From: Cellulosimicrobium funkei
GTDB lineage: Bacteria > Actinomycetota > Actinomycetes > Actinomycetales > Cellulomonadaceae
Assembly: GCF_004519295.1 (NCBI RefSeq)
Contig: NZ_SOZH01000005.1
Span: forward strand, 124,001 to 188,000
Direction: 5' to 3'
Length of the DNA stretch: 64,000 nt
Shown: in pieces, positions 56,799 through 64,000 of the stretch
Layout of the letters: the number at the start of each line of letters is the position of its first letter
Numbering within the stretch: position 1 is the stretch's first letter
Notes under the pieces: generated by a model
What the model was told of the DNA's origin: nothing
The model's database searches: none
What the model saw: the letters and a program-made list of their open reading frames with translations, nothing else
Made by a program: the position numbers and the translations under genes

Positions 56799-57935
56799 AT
56801 GACCGCCGTCTCGCTCGGGATGCCCAGGGTGCGGCCCGCCGTGCCCTCCGGCGCCCCGGGAGACCTGGACCCGGCCCGCCCGGCGACCGACGCGCTCGTC
56901 GACCGGTACGGCCGCGTGGCGCGCGACCTGCGCATCTCCGTCACCGAGAAGTGCTCGCTGCGGTGCACGTACTGCATGCCCGCCGAAGGGCTGCCCGCGA
57001 TCCCCCGCGAGGACCTGCTCACGCCCGACGAGATCGGCCGGGTCGTGCGGGTCGCGGTGGAGCGGCTCGGCATCACCGACGTCCGGTTCACCGGCGGCGA
57101 GCCGCTCCTGCGGAACGACCTCGCCGACATCCTGCGCGCCGCGCGCGCCGCCGCGCCGAGCGTGTCCCTCTCGCTGACGACCAACGCGATCGGCCTCGAC
57201 AAGCGCGTCCGCGGGCTCGTCGACGCCGGGCTCGACCGCGTGAACATCTCCCTCGACTCGGTCGACCGCGCGCACTTCGCGCGCCTCACCCGGCGCGACC
57301 GCCTCCCCGACGTGCTCGCCGGGATCCGCGCCGCGCTCGACGCCGGCCTCGCGCCGGTGAAGCTCAACGCCGTCCTCATGCCCGAGACGCTGGCGGGCGC
57401 GGCCGACCTCCTCGCGTGGGCCGTCGAGCACGGCTGCCACCTGCGGTTCATCGAGCAGATGCCGCTCGACGCCGACGGGCGCTGGACGCGCGCCGACCTC
57501 GTGTCGGCGACGGACCTCCTGGCCGTGCTGGGCACCCGCTTCGACCTGCTCGAGGTCGGGCGCGACGACCCGTCGGCGCCCGCCGAGGAGTGGCTCGTGG
57601 ACGGCGGGCCACAGACGGTCGGCGTCATCGCCTCCGTCACGCGCTCGTTCTGCAGCGCGTGCGACCGCACCCGGCTCACCGCCGAGGGCACCGTGCGCTC
57701 GTGCCTGTTCGGCGACGACGAGACCGACCTGCGCGCGATCCTGCGCTCTGCGGACCTCGCCGAGGACGAGCGCGACGACGCCCTCGCCCGCGCGTGGCAG
57801 GGCGCGATGTGGCGCAAGCCGCTCGCGCACGGCAGCGACGCCCCGACTCTCGCGCCGACGCCTTCGCGGCGACGACCCGCAGCATGGGCGCGATCGGCGG
57901 CTGAGGCGGGCGGCCGGCGGTGGCGCAGATCATAG
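56799..57935 (+). CDS. moaA: GTP 3',8-cyclase MoaA with frameshifted C-terminus
   Basis: Read as written, 378 residues. Radical-SAM cluster Cys52, Cys56 and Cys59 ([11 protein letters not shown]), [10 protein letters not shown], and the second Fe-S site [11 protein letters not shown] plus a further Cys are intact. The protein should end in the conserved RSMGAIGG, but that sequence lies in the next frame, stopping at 57902-57904. In the coding frame the end is replaced by about 31 unrelated residues (from PTLAPTPS onward). One missing base near 57838-57845 explains this. The terminal Gly-Gly is known to be needed for activity in MoaA homologues. Either a real lesion or a sequencing error. Confidence 0.88.
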   Translation: MTAVSLGMPRVRPAVPSGAPGDLDPARPATDALVDRYGRVARDLRISVTEKCSLRCTYCMPAEGLPAIPREDLLTPDEIGRVVRVAVERLGITDVRFTGGEPLLRNDLADILRAARAAAPSVSLSLTTNAIGLDKRVRGLVDAGLDRVNISLDSVDRAHFARLTRRDRLPDVLAGIRAALDAGLAPVKLNAVLMPETLAGAADLLAWAVEHGCHLRFIEQMPLDADGRWTRADLVSATDLLAVLGTRFDLLEVGRDDPSAPAEEWLVDGGPQTVGVIASVTRSFCSACDRTRLTAEGTVRSCLFGDDETDLRAILRSADLAEDERDDALARAWQGAMWRKPLAHGSDAPTLAPTPSRRRPAAWARSAAEAGGRRWRRS

Positions 57936-57989
57936 GGTGAAGCCGGTCACCTCGGTGCATCAGCCCAGGTCAGAGCAGCCGTCTCTTCC

Positions 57990-57995
57990 TACCAT
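57990..57995 (+). promoter_or_regulatory. -10 element, leaderless transcript at 58003
   Basis: TACCAT, 7 nt before the GTG at 58003. Confidence 0.4.
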
Positions 57996-58002
57996 AGATG
58001 TC

Positions 58003-58275
58003 GTGACGACGATCTCTCCTGCACCCACCAACCGCCCCTCCTCCTCGATCTCCGGCGCGTCCTCGACGACCCCGGACAACGCCGCGTCCGCGCTCCCGAT
58101 CTACCGCACCGACGAGCGTTCCGCCGCCTGGAAGGCCGGCACCAAGAGCGTCCTGGGCGCGGCCGTCGGCGCCGTCGTCGGGGTCGTCGTGCTCAGCTGG
58201 TTCGGCCTCGTCCTCGGCACCGCCGTCGGCCTCGGCATCGGCATGCTGCTCGACAACCGCCCCGCCGAGCGCTGA
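58003..58275 (+). CDS. Small single-pass membrane protein
   Basis: 90 residues. A Ser/Thr/Pro-rich N-terminal half (TNRPSSSISGASSTTP) is followed by a Gly-rich hydrophobic hairpin (SVLGAAVGAVVGVVVLSWFG and LVLGTAVGLGIGMLL) that could cross the membrane twice. The C-terminus is short and charged. I do not recognise a family. The GTG at 58003 is supported by its leaderless-type promoter; an upstream in-frame ATG (57937) has no signal. Confidence 0.6.
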   Translation: MTTISPAPTNRPSSSISGASSTTPDNAASALPIYRTDERSAAWKAGTKSVLGAAVGAVVGVVVLSWFGLVLGTAVGLGIGMLLDNRPAER

Positions 58276-58351
58276 CCCGACCTCCCCTCCCGGCCCGCAC
58301 CGCCGGGTCCCCGCCCGACATCGTCGTCGCCCGGCGGATCAGAAGGAACTC

Positions 58352-58411
58352 ACGAGAGGCGAGAAGTGGCCCCTCCCCGGCTCCGGCCGGGGGCCACTTC
58401 TCGCCTCTCGT
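58352..58411. terminator. Large bidirectional hairpin terminator
   Basis: Perfect 22-bp inverted repeat (58352-58373 and 58390-58411) with a 16-nt GC-rich loop, between genes ending at 58275 (+) and 58440 (-). Confidence 0.8.
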
Positions 58412-58439
58412 CGTCTCGCGGCCGGTCCAGGGTCGCGTC

Positions 58440-58889
58440 CTACAGCCCGACCCACTCCGAGACGCCGTCGTCGAAGTGCTGGCGCTTCCAGATCGGCACC
58501 TCGGCCTTGATGCGCTCGACGAGCAGCGAGCAGGCCTCGAACGCCTCCCGGCGGTGGCCCGCGGCGGCCGCCGCGACGAGCGCGACGTCGCCGATCCCCA
58601 GGCTGCCGTACCGGTGGACCGCGGCGACCCGCAGCCCCGTCTCGGCCGCCACGTCCGCGACGCAGCGCCGGATCACGGCCGTGGCGTCGGGGTGCGCCTC
58701 GTAGTCGAGCCGCGTCACGCCCCGGCCGCCGTCGACGTCGCGGACCACGCCGCGGAACGTCACGACGGCCCCGCACTCGGGGCCCCCGACGGCGTCCTCG
58801 ACGGCGCGCGACACGGCGTCGTCGAGCACGTCCGTCGTCACACGGCTGGGGTCCGTGGGCGGCGCGCCGCCGTCCGTCGTCTGCGTCAC
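58440..58889 (-). CDS. moaE: Molybdopterin synthase large subunit MoaE
   Basis: 149 residues. MoaE blocks: GAVVTFRGVVRDV, LDYEAHPDATAV, VHRYGSLGIGDVALV, HRREAFEACSLLVERIKAEVPIWKRQHF with its catalytic Lys. It converts precursor Z (cPMP) to molybdopterin with the thiocarboxylated MoaD; no moaD gene is seen in this window. GTG start overlaps the moeA stop by 4 bp. Confidence 0.93.
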   Translation of the reverse strand: MTQTTDGGAPPTDPSRVTTDVLDDAVSRAVEDAVGGPECGAVVTFRGVVRDVDGGRGVTRLDYEAHPDATAVIRRCVADVAAETGLRVAAVHRYGSLGIGDVALVAAAAAGHRREAFEACSLLVERIKAEVPIWKRQHFDDGVSEWVGL

Positions 58890-60205
58890 AGCTCCCGCAC
58901 CTCCACCTCGGTCCCGGCGGCCCACTCTGTCACGTCGGCCGGGACGTCCACGAGCACGTCCGCGCGCGCCATCGACGCGACCAGGTGGGAGCCCGCTCCC
59001 CCGACGACGCGCACCGTGCCCCCGGGGCCGGTCGCGCCTCGCAGGAGCTGCCGCTTGCCCGCGGGCGACGTCAGCGGCTCGGCGAGCACCGCCGTGCGCA
59101 CGCGCTCGACGCCGGGCAGCCCCGCGGCCCGCTCGAGCGGCTCGCGCAGGAACATCGCGAACGACACCTGCGCGCTCACCGGGTTGCCCGGGAACGTGAG
59201 CACGGGCGTCCCGTCCACGGTGCCGAACCCCTGCGGCCCGCCCGGCTGCATCGCGACGGAGCGGAACGTCACGTCCGACGACGCACCGCCGCCGAGGACG
59301 TCCTTGACCACCTCGTACGCGCCCTGCGACACGCCTCCCGACGTCACGACGAGGTCCGCGACCGCAGCGGCCTCGGCGAGCACGGCGGCGAACCGCTCGG
59401 CGTCGTCGCCACAGCGGGCCGTGAGCGCCACGTCGCCCCCCGCGCGCCGCACGGCGGCGCCGAGCGCGTCGGCGTTGGCGTCGAAGACCTGCCCGGGTCC
59501 CGGGGCCTCCCCCGGGCCGACGAGCTCCGACCCGGTCGACAGGACCGCGACCCGCGGACGTGCGACGACCCGGACGCGCCCGACCCCGCACGCCGCGGCG
59601 GCCGCGAGGTGGTGCGGCGCGAGGACGGTCCCGTCGGTCAGCAGGGCGTCGCCCGGGCGGACGTCGGAGCCCGCCTCGCGCACGAAGTCGCCCGCCGCCC
59701 GCGGCACCCGGACCTCGACGGACTCCGGGTCGGCCGGCGTCGTGGAGGCCTGTCCGGCAACCGGGTCGGTGGCACCCTCCCGCGCCGTGCCTGCGGGCGT
59801 GCGGGCGAACGTCCCGGTCGCGGTGTCCTCGACGGGCACGACGGCGTCCGCCCCCTCGGGCACGGGCGCGCCCGTCATGATGCGGGCAGCCGTGCCCGGC
59901 GCGAGCCGGGGCGGGACGCCCGGCGCCGCCGCGATCTCGGCGACCACGGCCAGCCGGACGGGCGCGTCCCCCCGCGCGTCGGCGACGTCCGCGGCGCGGA
60001 CGGCGTACCCGTCCATCTGCGCGTTGCGGAACAGCGGGACGGCGACGGGCGCGACGAGGTCCCCCGCGAGGACCCGGCCGAGCGCGTCGGCGAGGTCGAC
60101 GTCCTCGGTGCGGGCGCGGCGTCGGGCCGCGTCCACGAGGGGTGCGAGGAGGGCCGCGACGTCCGCGCGGTGCTCGTCGACGCTCACCCGTGCTGTTCTT
60201 GCCAT
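58886..60205 (-). CDS. moeA: Molybdopterin molybdenumtransferase MoeA
   Basis: 439 residues. MoeA landmarks: PLFRNAQMDGYAV, AARIMTGAPVPEGADAVVPVED, VAVLSTGSELVGPGE, DANADALGAAVRRAGG, VVTSGGVSQGAYEVVKDVL, MQPGGPQGFGT and FPGNPVSAQVSFAMF. It inserts molybdate into adenylylated molybdopterin. An extra Ala/Thr-rich insertion lies near residues 125-150. Upstream in the same direction are the purine permease (83 bp away) and guanine deaminase, joining cofactor supply with purine use. Confidence 0.93.
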   Translation of the reverse strand: MARTARVSVDEHRADVAALLAPLVDAARRRARTEDVDLADALGRVLAGDLVAPVAVPLFRNAQMDGYAVRAADVADARGDAPVRLAVVAEIAAAPGVPPRLAPGTAARIMTGAPVPEGADAVVPVEDTATGTFARTPAGTAREGATDPVAGQASTTPADPESVEVRVPRAAGDFVREAGSDVRPGDALLTDGTVLAPHHLAAAAACGVGRVRVVARPRVAVLSTGSELVGPGEAPGPGQVFDANADALGAAVRRAGGDVALTARCGDDAERFAAVLAEAAAVADLVVTSGGVSQGAYEVVKDVLGGGASSDVTFRSVAMQPGGPQGFGTVDGTPVLTFPGNPVSAQVSFAMFLREPLERAAGLPGVERVRTAVLAEPLTSPAGKRQLLRGATGPGGTVRVVGGAGSHLVASMARADVLVDVPADVTEWAAGTEVEVREL

Positions 60206-60288
60206 GCCTCGCCCTTCCCGCTCCCCGCACGCCGACGGGCCACCCCCAGGAGCGGGCGACCCGTCGGCCGTGCGGTCGATGTCGAGGC

Positions 60289-61779
60289 TCAGCCTCCCAC
60301 GACCGCGGTGAGCGGACCGCGCACGAAGTACACGACGAACCCGGCCGCGACCACCCACAGCAGCGGGTGGACGTCGCGCGCCCTCCCGCACGCGGTCCGC
60401 AGCAGGACCCACGTGACGAACCCGATGCCGATGCCGTTCGCGATCGAGTACGTGAGCGGCATCGTCACGATCGTGAGGAACACCGGCAGCGTCACCGTGA
60501 AGTCGGTGAGGTCGATCTCCTTGATCTGGCCCATCATCATCGCGCCCACGACGACGAGCACCGCGCTCGCGACCTCGATCGGCACCACCGCCGTGAGCGG
60601 CGTGAGGAACATCGCGACGAGGAAGAGCCCACCCGTGACGACCGAGGCGAGGCCCGTCCGCGCCCCCTCGCCCACGCCCGCCGCCGAGTCGACGAACACC
60701 GTGTTCGACGACGACGACGTCGCGCCGCCCACGACCGCCCCCACGCCCTCGACGACGAGCGCCGACTTGATGCGCGGGAAGTTGCCGTCCGCGTCGGCGA
60801 GGCCGCCCTGCTTGGCGAGCCCCGTCATCGTGCCCATCGCGTCGAAGAAGTTCGTGAAGAACAGCGTGAACACGAGCATCGTCGCCGCGAGCGCCCCGAT
60901 CCGGTCGAACGCGCCGAACGAGAGCTGCCCGAACAGGCTGAGGTCGGGCACCGAGACGAGCGAGCTCGGCATCGCCGGCACGGTGAGGTGCCAGCCGCCG
61001 GGGTTCGTCTCCGACGCCGGGCCGAGGTGCAGCACGGACTCGGCGACGATCGCCACGACGGTCGTCGCGACGAGCCCGATGAGCAGCCCGCCCTTGACCT
61101 TGCGCGCCACGAGGACGCCCATGGTGAGCAGCCCGACGACGAACACGAGCGTCGGGACCGAGGTGATCGACCCGCCGTCGCCGAGCTGGACCGGCGGCCC
61201 GCCCGGGGTGCGCGTGACGAACCCCGCGTCGACGAACCCGATGAACGCGATGAACAGGCCGATGCCCACCGTGATCGCCGCCTTGAGCTGGCGCGGGACG
61301 GCGTTGAAGATCGCCGACCGCGCGCCCGTCACGGCGAGCAGCACGATGAGCAGGCCGTTGACGAGCACGAGCCCCATCGCCTCGGGCCACGTCACGTCGC
61401 CGATCACGGCGACCGCGAGGAACGAGTTGATGCCCAGCCCGGCCGCGAGCGCGAACGGGAGGTTCGCGACGAGCCCGAACAGGATGGTCAGGCCGCCGGC
61501 GGCGAGGCCGGTCATCGCGCCGACCTGCGCCGTCTGGAGCCACCCGCCCGCGACGTCGACGGGCGCGTTCTCGGCGCTCGTCCCGCCGAGGATGAGGGGG
61601 TTGAGGATGACGATGTACGCCATCGCGAAGAAGGTCACCAGCCCGCCGCGGAGCTCGCGCCCGGTGGTCGAGCCGCGCTCGGTGATCCGGAAGAAGCGGT
61701 CGAGCCGGCCGGGAGCCGGTCCGGTGCCGCGTGCGTCGTCGTTCCCGGCGGTCTCCCGCCGCATGCCGAGGAGAGTCAC
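60289..61779 (-). CDS. NCS2-family purine permease (AzgA-like)
   Basis: 496 residues, about 12-14 membrane segments. TTGRELRGGLVTFFAMAYIVILNPLIL and AAGLGINSFLAV are typical of the AzgA/PbuG branch that takes up adenine, guanine and hypoxanthine with protons; FTLFFTNFFDAMGTMTGLAKQ and TSSSSNTVFVDSAAGVGEGA carry the substrate-site residues. It lies 42 bp after guanine deaminase, so guanine or hypoxanthine import is likely. GTG start at 61779 next to AAGGAC; ATG at 61764 is an alternative. Confidence 0.88.
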   Translation of the reverse strand: MTLLGMRRETAGNDDARGTGPAPGRLDRFFRITERGSTTGRELRGGLVTFFAMAYIVILNPLILGGTSAENAPVDVAGGWLQTAQVGAMTGLAAGGLTILFGLVANLPFALAAGLGINSFLAVAVIGDVTWPEAMGLVLVNGLLIVLLAVTGARSAIFNAVPRQLKAAITVGIGLFIAFIGFVDAGFVTRTPGGPPVQLGDGGSITSVPTLVFVVGLLTMGVLVARKVKGGLLIGLVATTVVAIVAESVLHLGPASETNPGGWHLTVPAMPSSLVSVPDLSLFGQLSFGAFDRIGALAATMLVFTLFFTNFFDAMGTMTGLAKQGGLADADGNFPRIKSALVVEGVGAVVGGATSSSSNTVFVDSAAGVGEGARTGLASVVTGGLFLVAMFLTPLTAVVPIEVASAVLVVVGAMMMGQIKEIDLTDFTVTLPVFLTIVTMPLTYSIANGIGIGFVTWVLLRTACGRARDVHPLLWVVAAGFVVYFVRGPLTAVVGG

Positions 61780-61821
61780 GTCCTTGTGCCCTTTCCTGAG
61801 GTACCGATCGGCCGCGGCCGG

Positions 61822-62301
61822 TCAGTACTCGACCCGGGACTCGAGGGCGCGCCAGGCGTCGAACGGCGCGGTGGCGGTGGCCGTGCGCTCGTGCACGACC
61901 TGCATGACCCGGTCGGCCGGGTCGGCGTCGAAGAAGTCGTAGAAGGCGGCGTCGTCGAAGCCGGCGCGCGCGGCGTCGTACCGGTCGGCGGCGTAGTGGA
62001 CGGCGTGCACGCGCGCCCAGAGGGCGGACGCGAGGCACATGGGGCACGGCTCGCAGCTCGAGTAGAGCGTCGCGCCCGTGAGGTCGAAGGTGCCGAGCGC
62101 GGCGCAGGCGCGCCGGATCGCGGTGACCTCGGCGTGCGCGGTCGGGTCGTTGTCCTGCGTGACCCGGTTGTTGCCCTCGAACACCTGCCCGTCGGCGGTG
62201 ACGAGGACGGCGCCGAAGGGTCCTCCGGCGTGCGCGACGCTGTCGACCGCGAGGGCGACGGCTCGGTCCAGGTGTGCGGTGTCCACGACAAGAGTGTCCA
62301 T
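61822..62301 (-). CDS. guaD: Guanine deaminase (CDA-fold)
   Basis: 159 residues. Zinc ligands are in TAHAEVTAIR (His56, with proton-shuttling Glu58) and SCEPCPMC (Cys86, Cys89). The block GFDDAAFYDFFDADPADR and the C-terminus PFDAWRALES match the Bacillus GuaD type rather than cytidine or tRNA adenosine deaminase. It turns guanine into xanthine, the substrate of the xanthine dehydrogenase encoded 7 kb away. ATG behind GGAG. First gene of the guaD-permease-moeA-moaE run. Confidence 0.9.
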   Translation of the reverse strand: MDTLVVDTAHLDRAVALAVDSVAHAGGPFGAVLVTADGQVFEGNNRVTQDNDPTAHAEVTAIRRACAALGTFDLTGATLYSSCEPCPMCLASALWARVHAVHYAADRYDAARAGFDDAAFYDFFDADPADRVMQVVHERTATATAPFDAWRALESRVEY

Positions 62302-62501
62302 GGTGAGTCTCCACGGTTCGGGCAGCGACGCCGGGTGCTCCGCCTCCGGCGTCCGGGCTCGTCGGTGAGCCGGGAGGAGGCGGCCGGCGGGCCGCTGCAG
62401 GCGAGTTGTCACGTCCGCCTGGTAGGTAGCTGCCGGTGTCGGATCGAACGTGTCGACCACCGAGCATGTCGCTCGGCCCGGGCCCGCCGTTGGCACGCTC
62501 G

Positions 62502-62530
62502 ACGCTAGCAGCGCGTGACGGACGCCACAA
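62502..62530 (-). promoter_or_regulatory. guaD promoter
   Basis: On the minus strand TTGTGG (62530-62525), 17 nt, TAGCGT (62507-62502). The -10 hexamer is identical to that proposed for xdhC. Confidence 0.5.
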
Positions 62531-62537
62531 GGGTTTC

Positions 62538-62551
62538 GGAAGAACTTTTCC
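62538..62551. promoter_or_regulatory. GGAA-N6-TTCC site upstream of guaD
   Basis: Same half-sites and spacing as the core of the xdhC operator (56709-56722), placed just upstream of the guaD -35. Confidence 0.4.
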
Positions 62552-62696
62552 ACCATACGGACGGGGCTGCTCGGGGCTTCGCGCCCACGGCGCTCCTGCG
62601 AGGCCTGTTGCGGAAGGATCTGCCGCCCGGAAGAGTTGTCCCAGCGCAGGTCCGACGCCCGGGGCGTCGCCCCGTCCCGACCCACCCGGAGGCCCA

Positions 62697-64000
62697 GTGA
62701 CCGAGCCCGCTCCGCCGTCGTCCCTCCCCGTCGTCCGCGTCCCCGCCCGACCGGGCCCGCCGCTGCGCTTCCAGCTCCGCCCCGTGGCGCCCTCGCTGCG
62801 CTCGTTCCTCGCGACCGAGGCGGGCGGCGCCGTCCTGCTCCTCGCCGCGACGGTCGTCGCGCTCGTGTGGGCGAACTCCGCGTGGTCGGGCGCCTACGAC
62901 GCGCTCTGGTCCACGGAGGCGGGCTGGCGCGTCGGGCCGTGGGCGTTCGAGATGGACCTGCACCACTGGGTCAACGACGCCGCGATGGCCGTGTTCTTCC
63001 TCGTCATCGGCCTCGAGATCAACCGCGAGGTCACGAGCGGCGAGCTCCGCAACCGCCGCACCGTCGCCGTCCCCGCGCTGGGCGCGCTGGGCGGCCTCGC
63101 GGTGCCCGCGCTCATCTACGTCGCGTTCAACGCGGGGTCTCCCGCGGAGCACGGGTGGGGCATCGTCATGTCGACGGACACCGCGTTCCTCGTGGGCATC
63201 CTCGCCCTGTTCGGGCCGCGCTGCCCCGACCAGCTCCGGCTCTTCCTCCTCACGCTCGCCGTCGTCGACGACATCGGCGCCATCACCGTCATGGCGCTCT
63301 TCTACACCGACGACCTCTGGCTCCCGGGCCTCCTCGTCGCCGCCGTGCTCGTCGTCGTGATCCTCGTGCTGCGCTGGCTCGGCGTCTGGCGCCTCGCGCC
63401 GTACGCGCTCGCCGGGATCGCGCTGTGGGGCGCGGTCTACGCGTCGGGCGTGCACGCGACGCTCGCGGGCGTGCTCGTGGGCCTGCTCGTGCCGTCGCGC
63501 TCGTCGCGGCCCGTGGACGTCGCCGTCGTGCCGAAGTACGCGAAGCGGCTCGCGCAGGAGACGACGGCGGAGCGTGAGCACCTCACCGAGCTCGCGGCGC
63601 GCGCGGCCGTGCCCACGAGCGAGCGCCTCCAGCGCGTGCTGCACCCGTGGAGCGCGTACGTCGTCGTGCCCGTCTTCGGCCTCGCGAACGCGGGCGTGCA
63701 GCTCGACGGCGAGTCGCTGCGCGCGGCGGCCACGTCGCCCGTGACGATCGGCGTCGCGGTCGCGCTCGTCGTGGGCAACGCCGTCGGCATCTTCGGGGCC
63801 GCGACCTTGGCCCTGCGCCTCGGCCTCGGCGACCTGCCGGGGCGCGTGCGGTACTCCCACCTGCTCGGCGGGGCGATCCTCGCCGGCATCGGGTTCACCA
63901 TCTCGCTCTTCATCGCCGAGCTGGCGTTCGACGACGAGGCGCTCGTCGAGCAGGCCAAGATCGGCATCCTCGCGGGCTCGCTCGTCGCCGCCGTGCTCGG
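62697..64000 (+). CDS. nhaA: Second Na+/H+ antiporter NhaA, 3' end off the window
   Basis: 434 residues are present. NhaA features: GGAVLLLAATVVALVWANS, STDTAFLVGILALFG, the Asp pair in LAVVDDIGAITVMALFY, and GIGFTISLFIAELAF near the end. GTG start behind GGAGG at 62688. It differs clearly from the copy at 5858 (for example EINREVTSGELRNRR against ELKQEFVAGSLRNPR), so this is an old paralogue rather than a recent duplication. Only the last few residues appear to be missing. Confidence 0.92.
   Translation, partial: MTEPAPPSSLPVVRVPARPGPPLRFQLRPVAPSLRSFLATEAGGAVLLLAATVVALVWANSAWSGAYDALWSTEAGWRVGPWAFEMDLHHWVNDAAMAVFFLVIGLEINREVTSGELRNRRTVAVPALGALGGLAVPALIYVAFNAGSPAEHGWGIVMSTDTAFLVGILALFGPRCPDQLRLFLLTLAVVDDIGAITVMALFYTDDLWLPGLLVAAVLVVVILVLRWLGVWRLAPYALAGIALWGAVYASGVHATLAGVLVGLLVPSRSSRPVDVAVVPKYAKRLAQETTAEREHLTELAARAAVPTSERLQRVLHPWSAYVVVPVFGLANAGVQLDGESLRAAATSPVTIGVAVALVVGNAVGIFGAATLALRLGLGDLPGRVRYSHLLGGAILAGIGFTISLFIAELAFDDEALVEQAKIGILAGSLVAAVL

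Larger units (their letters stand above)
62302..62696. other. Non-coding divergent promoter region, guaD / second nhaA
   Basis: No supported gene. It holds the guaD promoter (62502-62530), a GGAA-N6-TTCC site (62538-62551), and CGGAAG repeated three times (about 62536, 62611 and 62631). The rightward promoter of the nhaA gene must also lie here but I cannot place it. Confidence 0.5.

Noticed and set aside
62302-62685. Upstream extension of guanine deaminase to 287 residues
   Set aside because: The extra residues are unlike the family, and a promoter and ribosome site place the start at 62301.

Overview
This window comes from a very GC-rich actinobacterial chromosome. The evidence is strong G/C bias at third codon positions, many GTG starts, long runs of genes joined by 4-bp ATGA/GTGA overlaps, several start codons placed only 6-8 nt behind a TANNNT -10 element (leaderless transcripts), and actinobacterial gene pairs such as a RamB-like regulator beside the glyoxylate-shunt genes. 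A Cellulomonas/Cellulosimicrobium-type Micrococcales is my best guess, but that is inference. I saw no tRNA, rRNA, CRISPR array, insertion sequence or prophage.

Left part (1-7200): a truncated PIN-PhoH protein, a PadR regulator with a DHA2-type drug exporter, an amidase coupled to a DUF1697 protein, and an NhaA antiporter.

Centre-left (7195-28696) is the most coherent block. A secreted PHB-depolymerase-type esterase faces a 13-gene operon encoding a complete Liv-type ABC importer, an acyl-CoA ligase, a TetR regulator, 3-hydroxybutyrate dehydrogenase, two alpha/beta hydrolases, both 3-oxoacid CoA-transferase subunits and a thiolase. After a membrane protein come a RamB-like regulator, isocitrate lyase and malate synthase. 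Read together these would break down polyhydroxybutyrate outside the cell, import the monomer or oligomers, oxidise them to acetoacetate, split acetoacetyl-CoA to acetyl-CoA, and assimilate that by the glyoxylate shunt. The two divergent promoters share a 17-bp element.

Middle (28697-50420): small regulator/enzyme pairs, including HxlR-DoxX, an extra YidC with a DUF6412 protein, DUF779-aldehyde dehydrogenase-GAF regulator, a DgdR/DgdA-like LysR and 2,2-dialkylglycine decarboxylase pair, a methyltransferase, rhodanese-SufE, a BASS transporter, an SDR, a KDG kinase-KDPG aldolase-IclR unit, UspA, a QorR-like HxlR with its oxidoreductase, and an SPFH/zinc-ribbon pair.

Right part (50668-62301): purine oxidation and its cofactor supply. 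There is a MobA-like nucleotidyltransferase, XdhC, a FAD subunit and a 2Fe-2S/molybdopterin fusion subunit of xanthine dehydrogenase, MoaA, MoaE, MoeA, a purine permease and guanine deaminase. The moaA gene carries an apparent -1 frameshift that removes its terminal Gly-Gly. A second NhaA runs off the right edge. Two unusual repeat clusters based on GAGGTAGAG lie between aceA and aceB and inside the xanthine dehydrogenase coding sequence.
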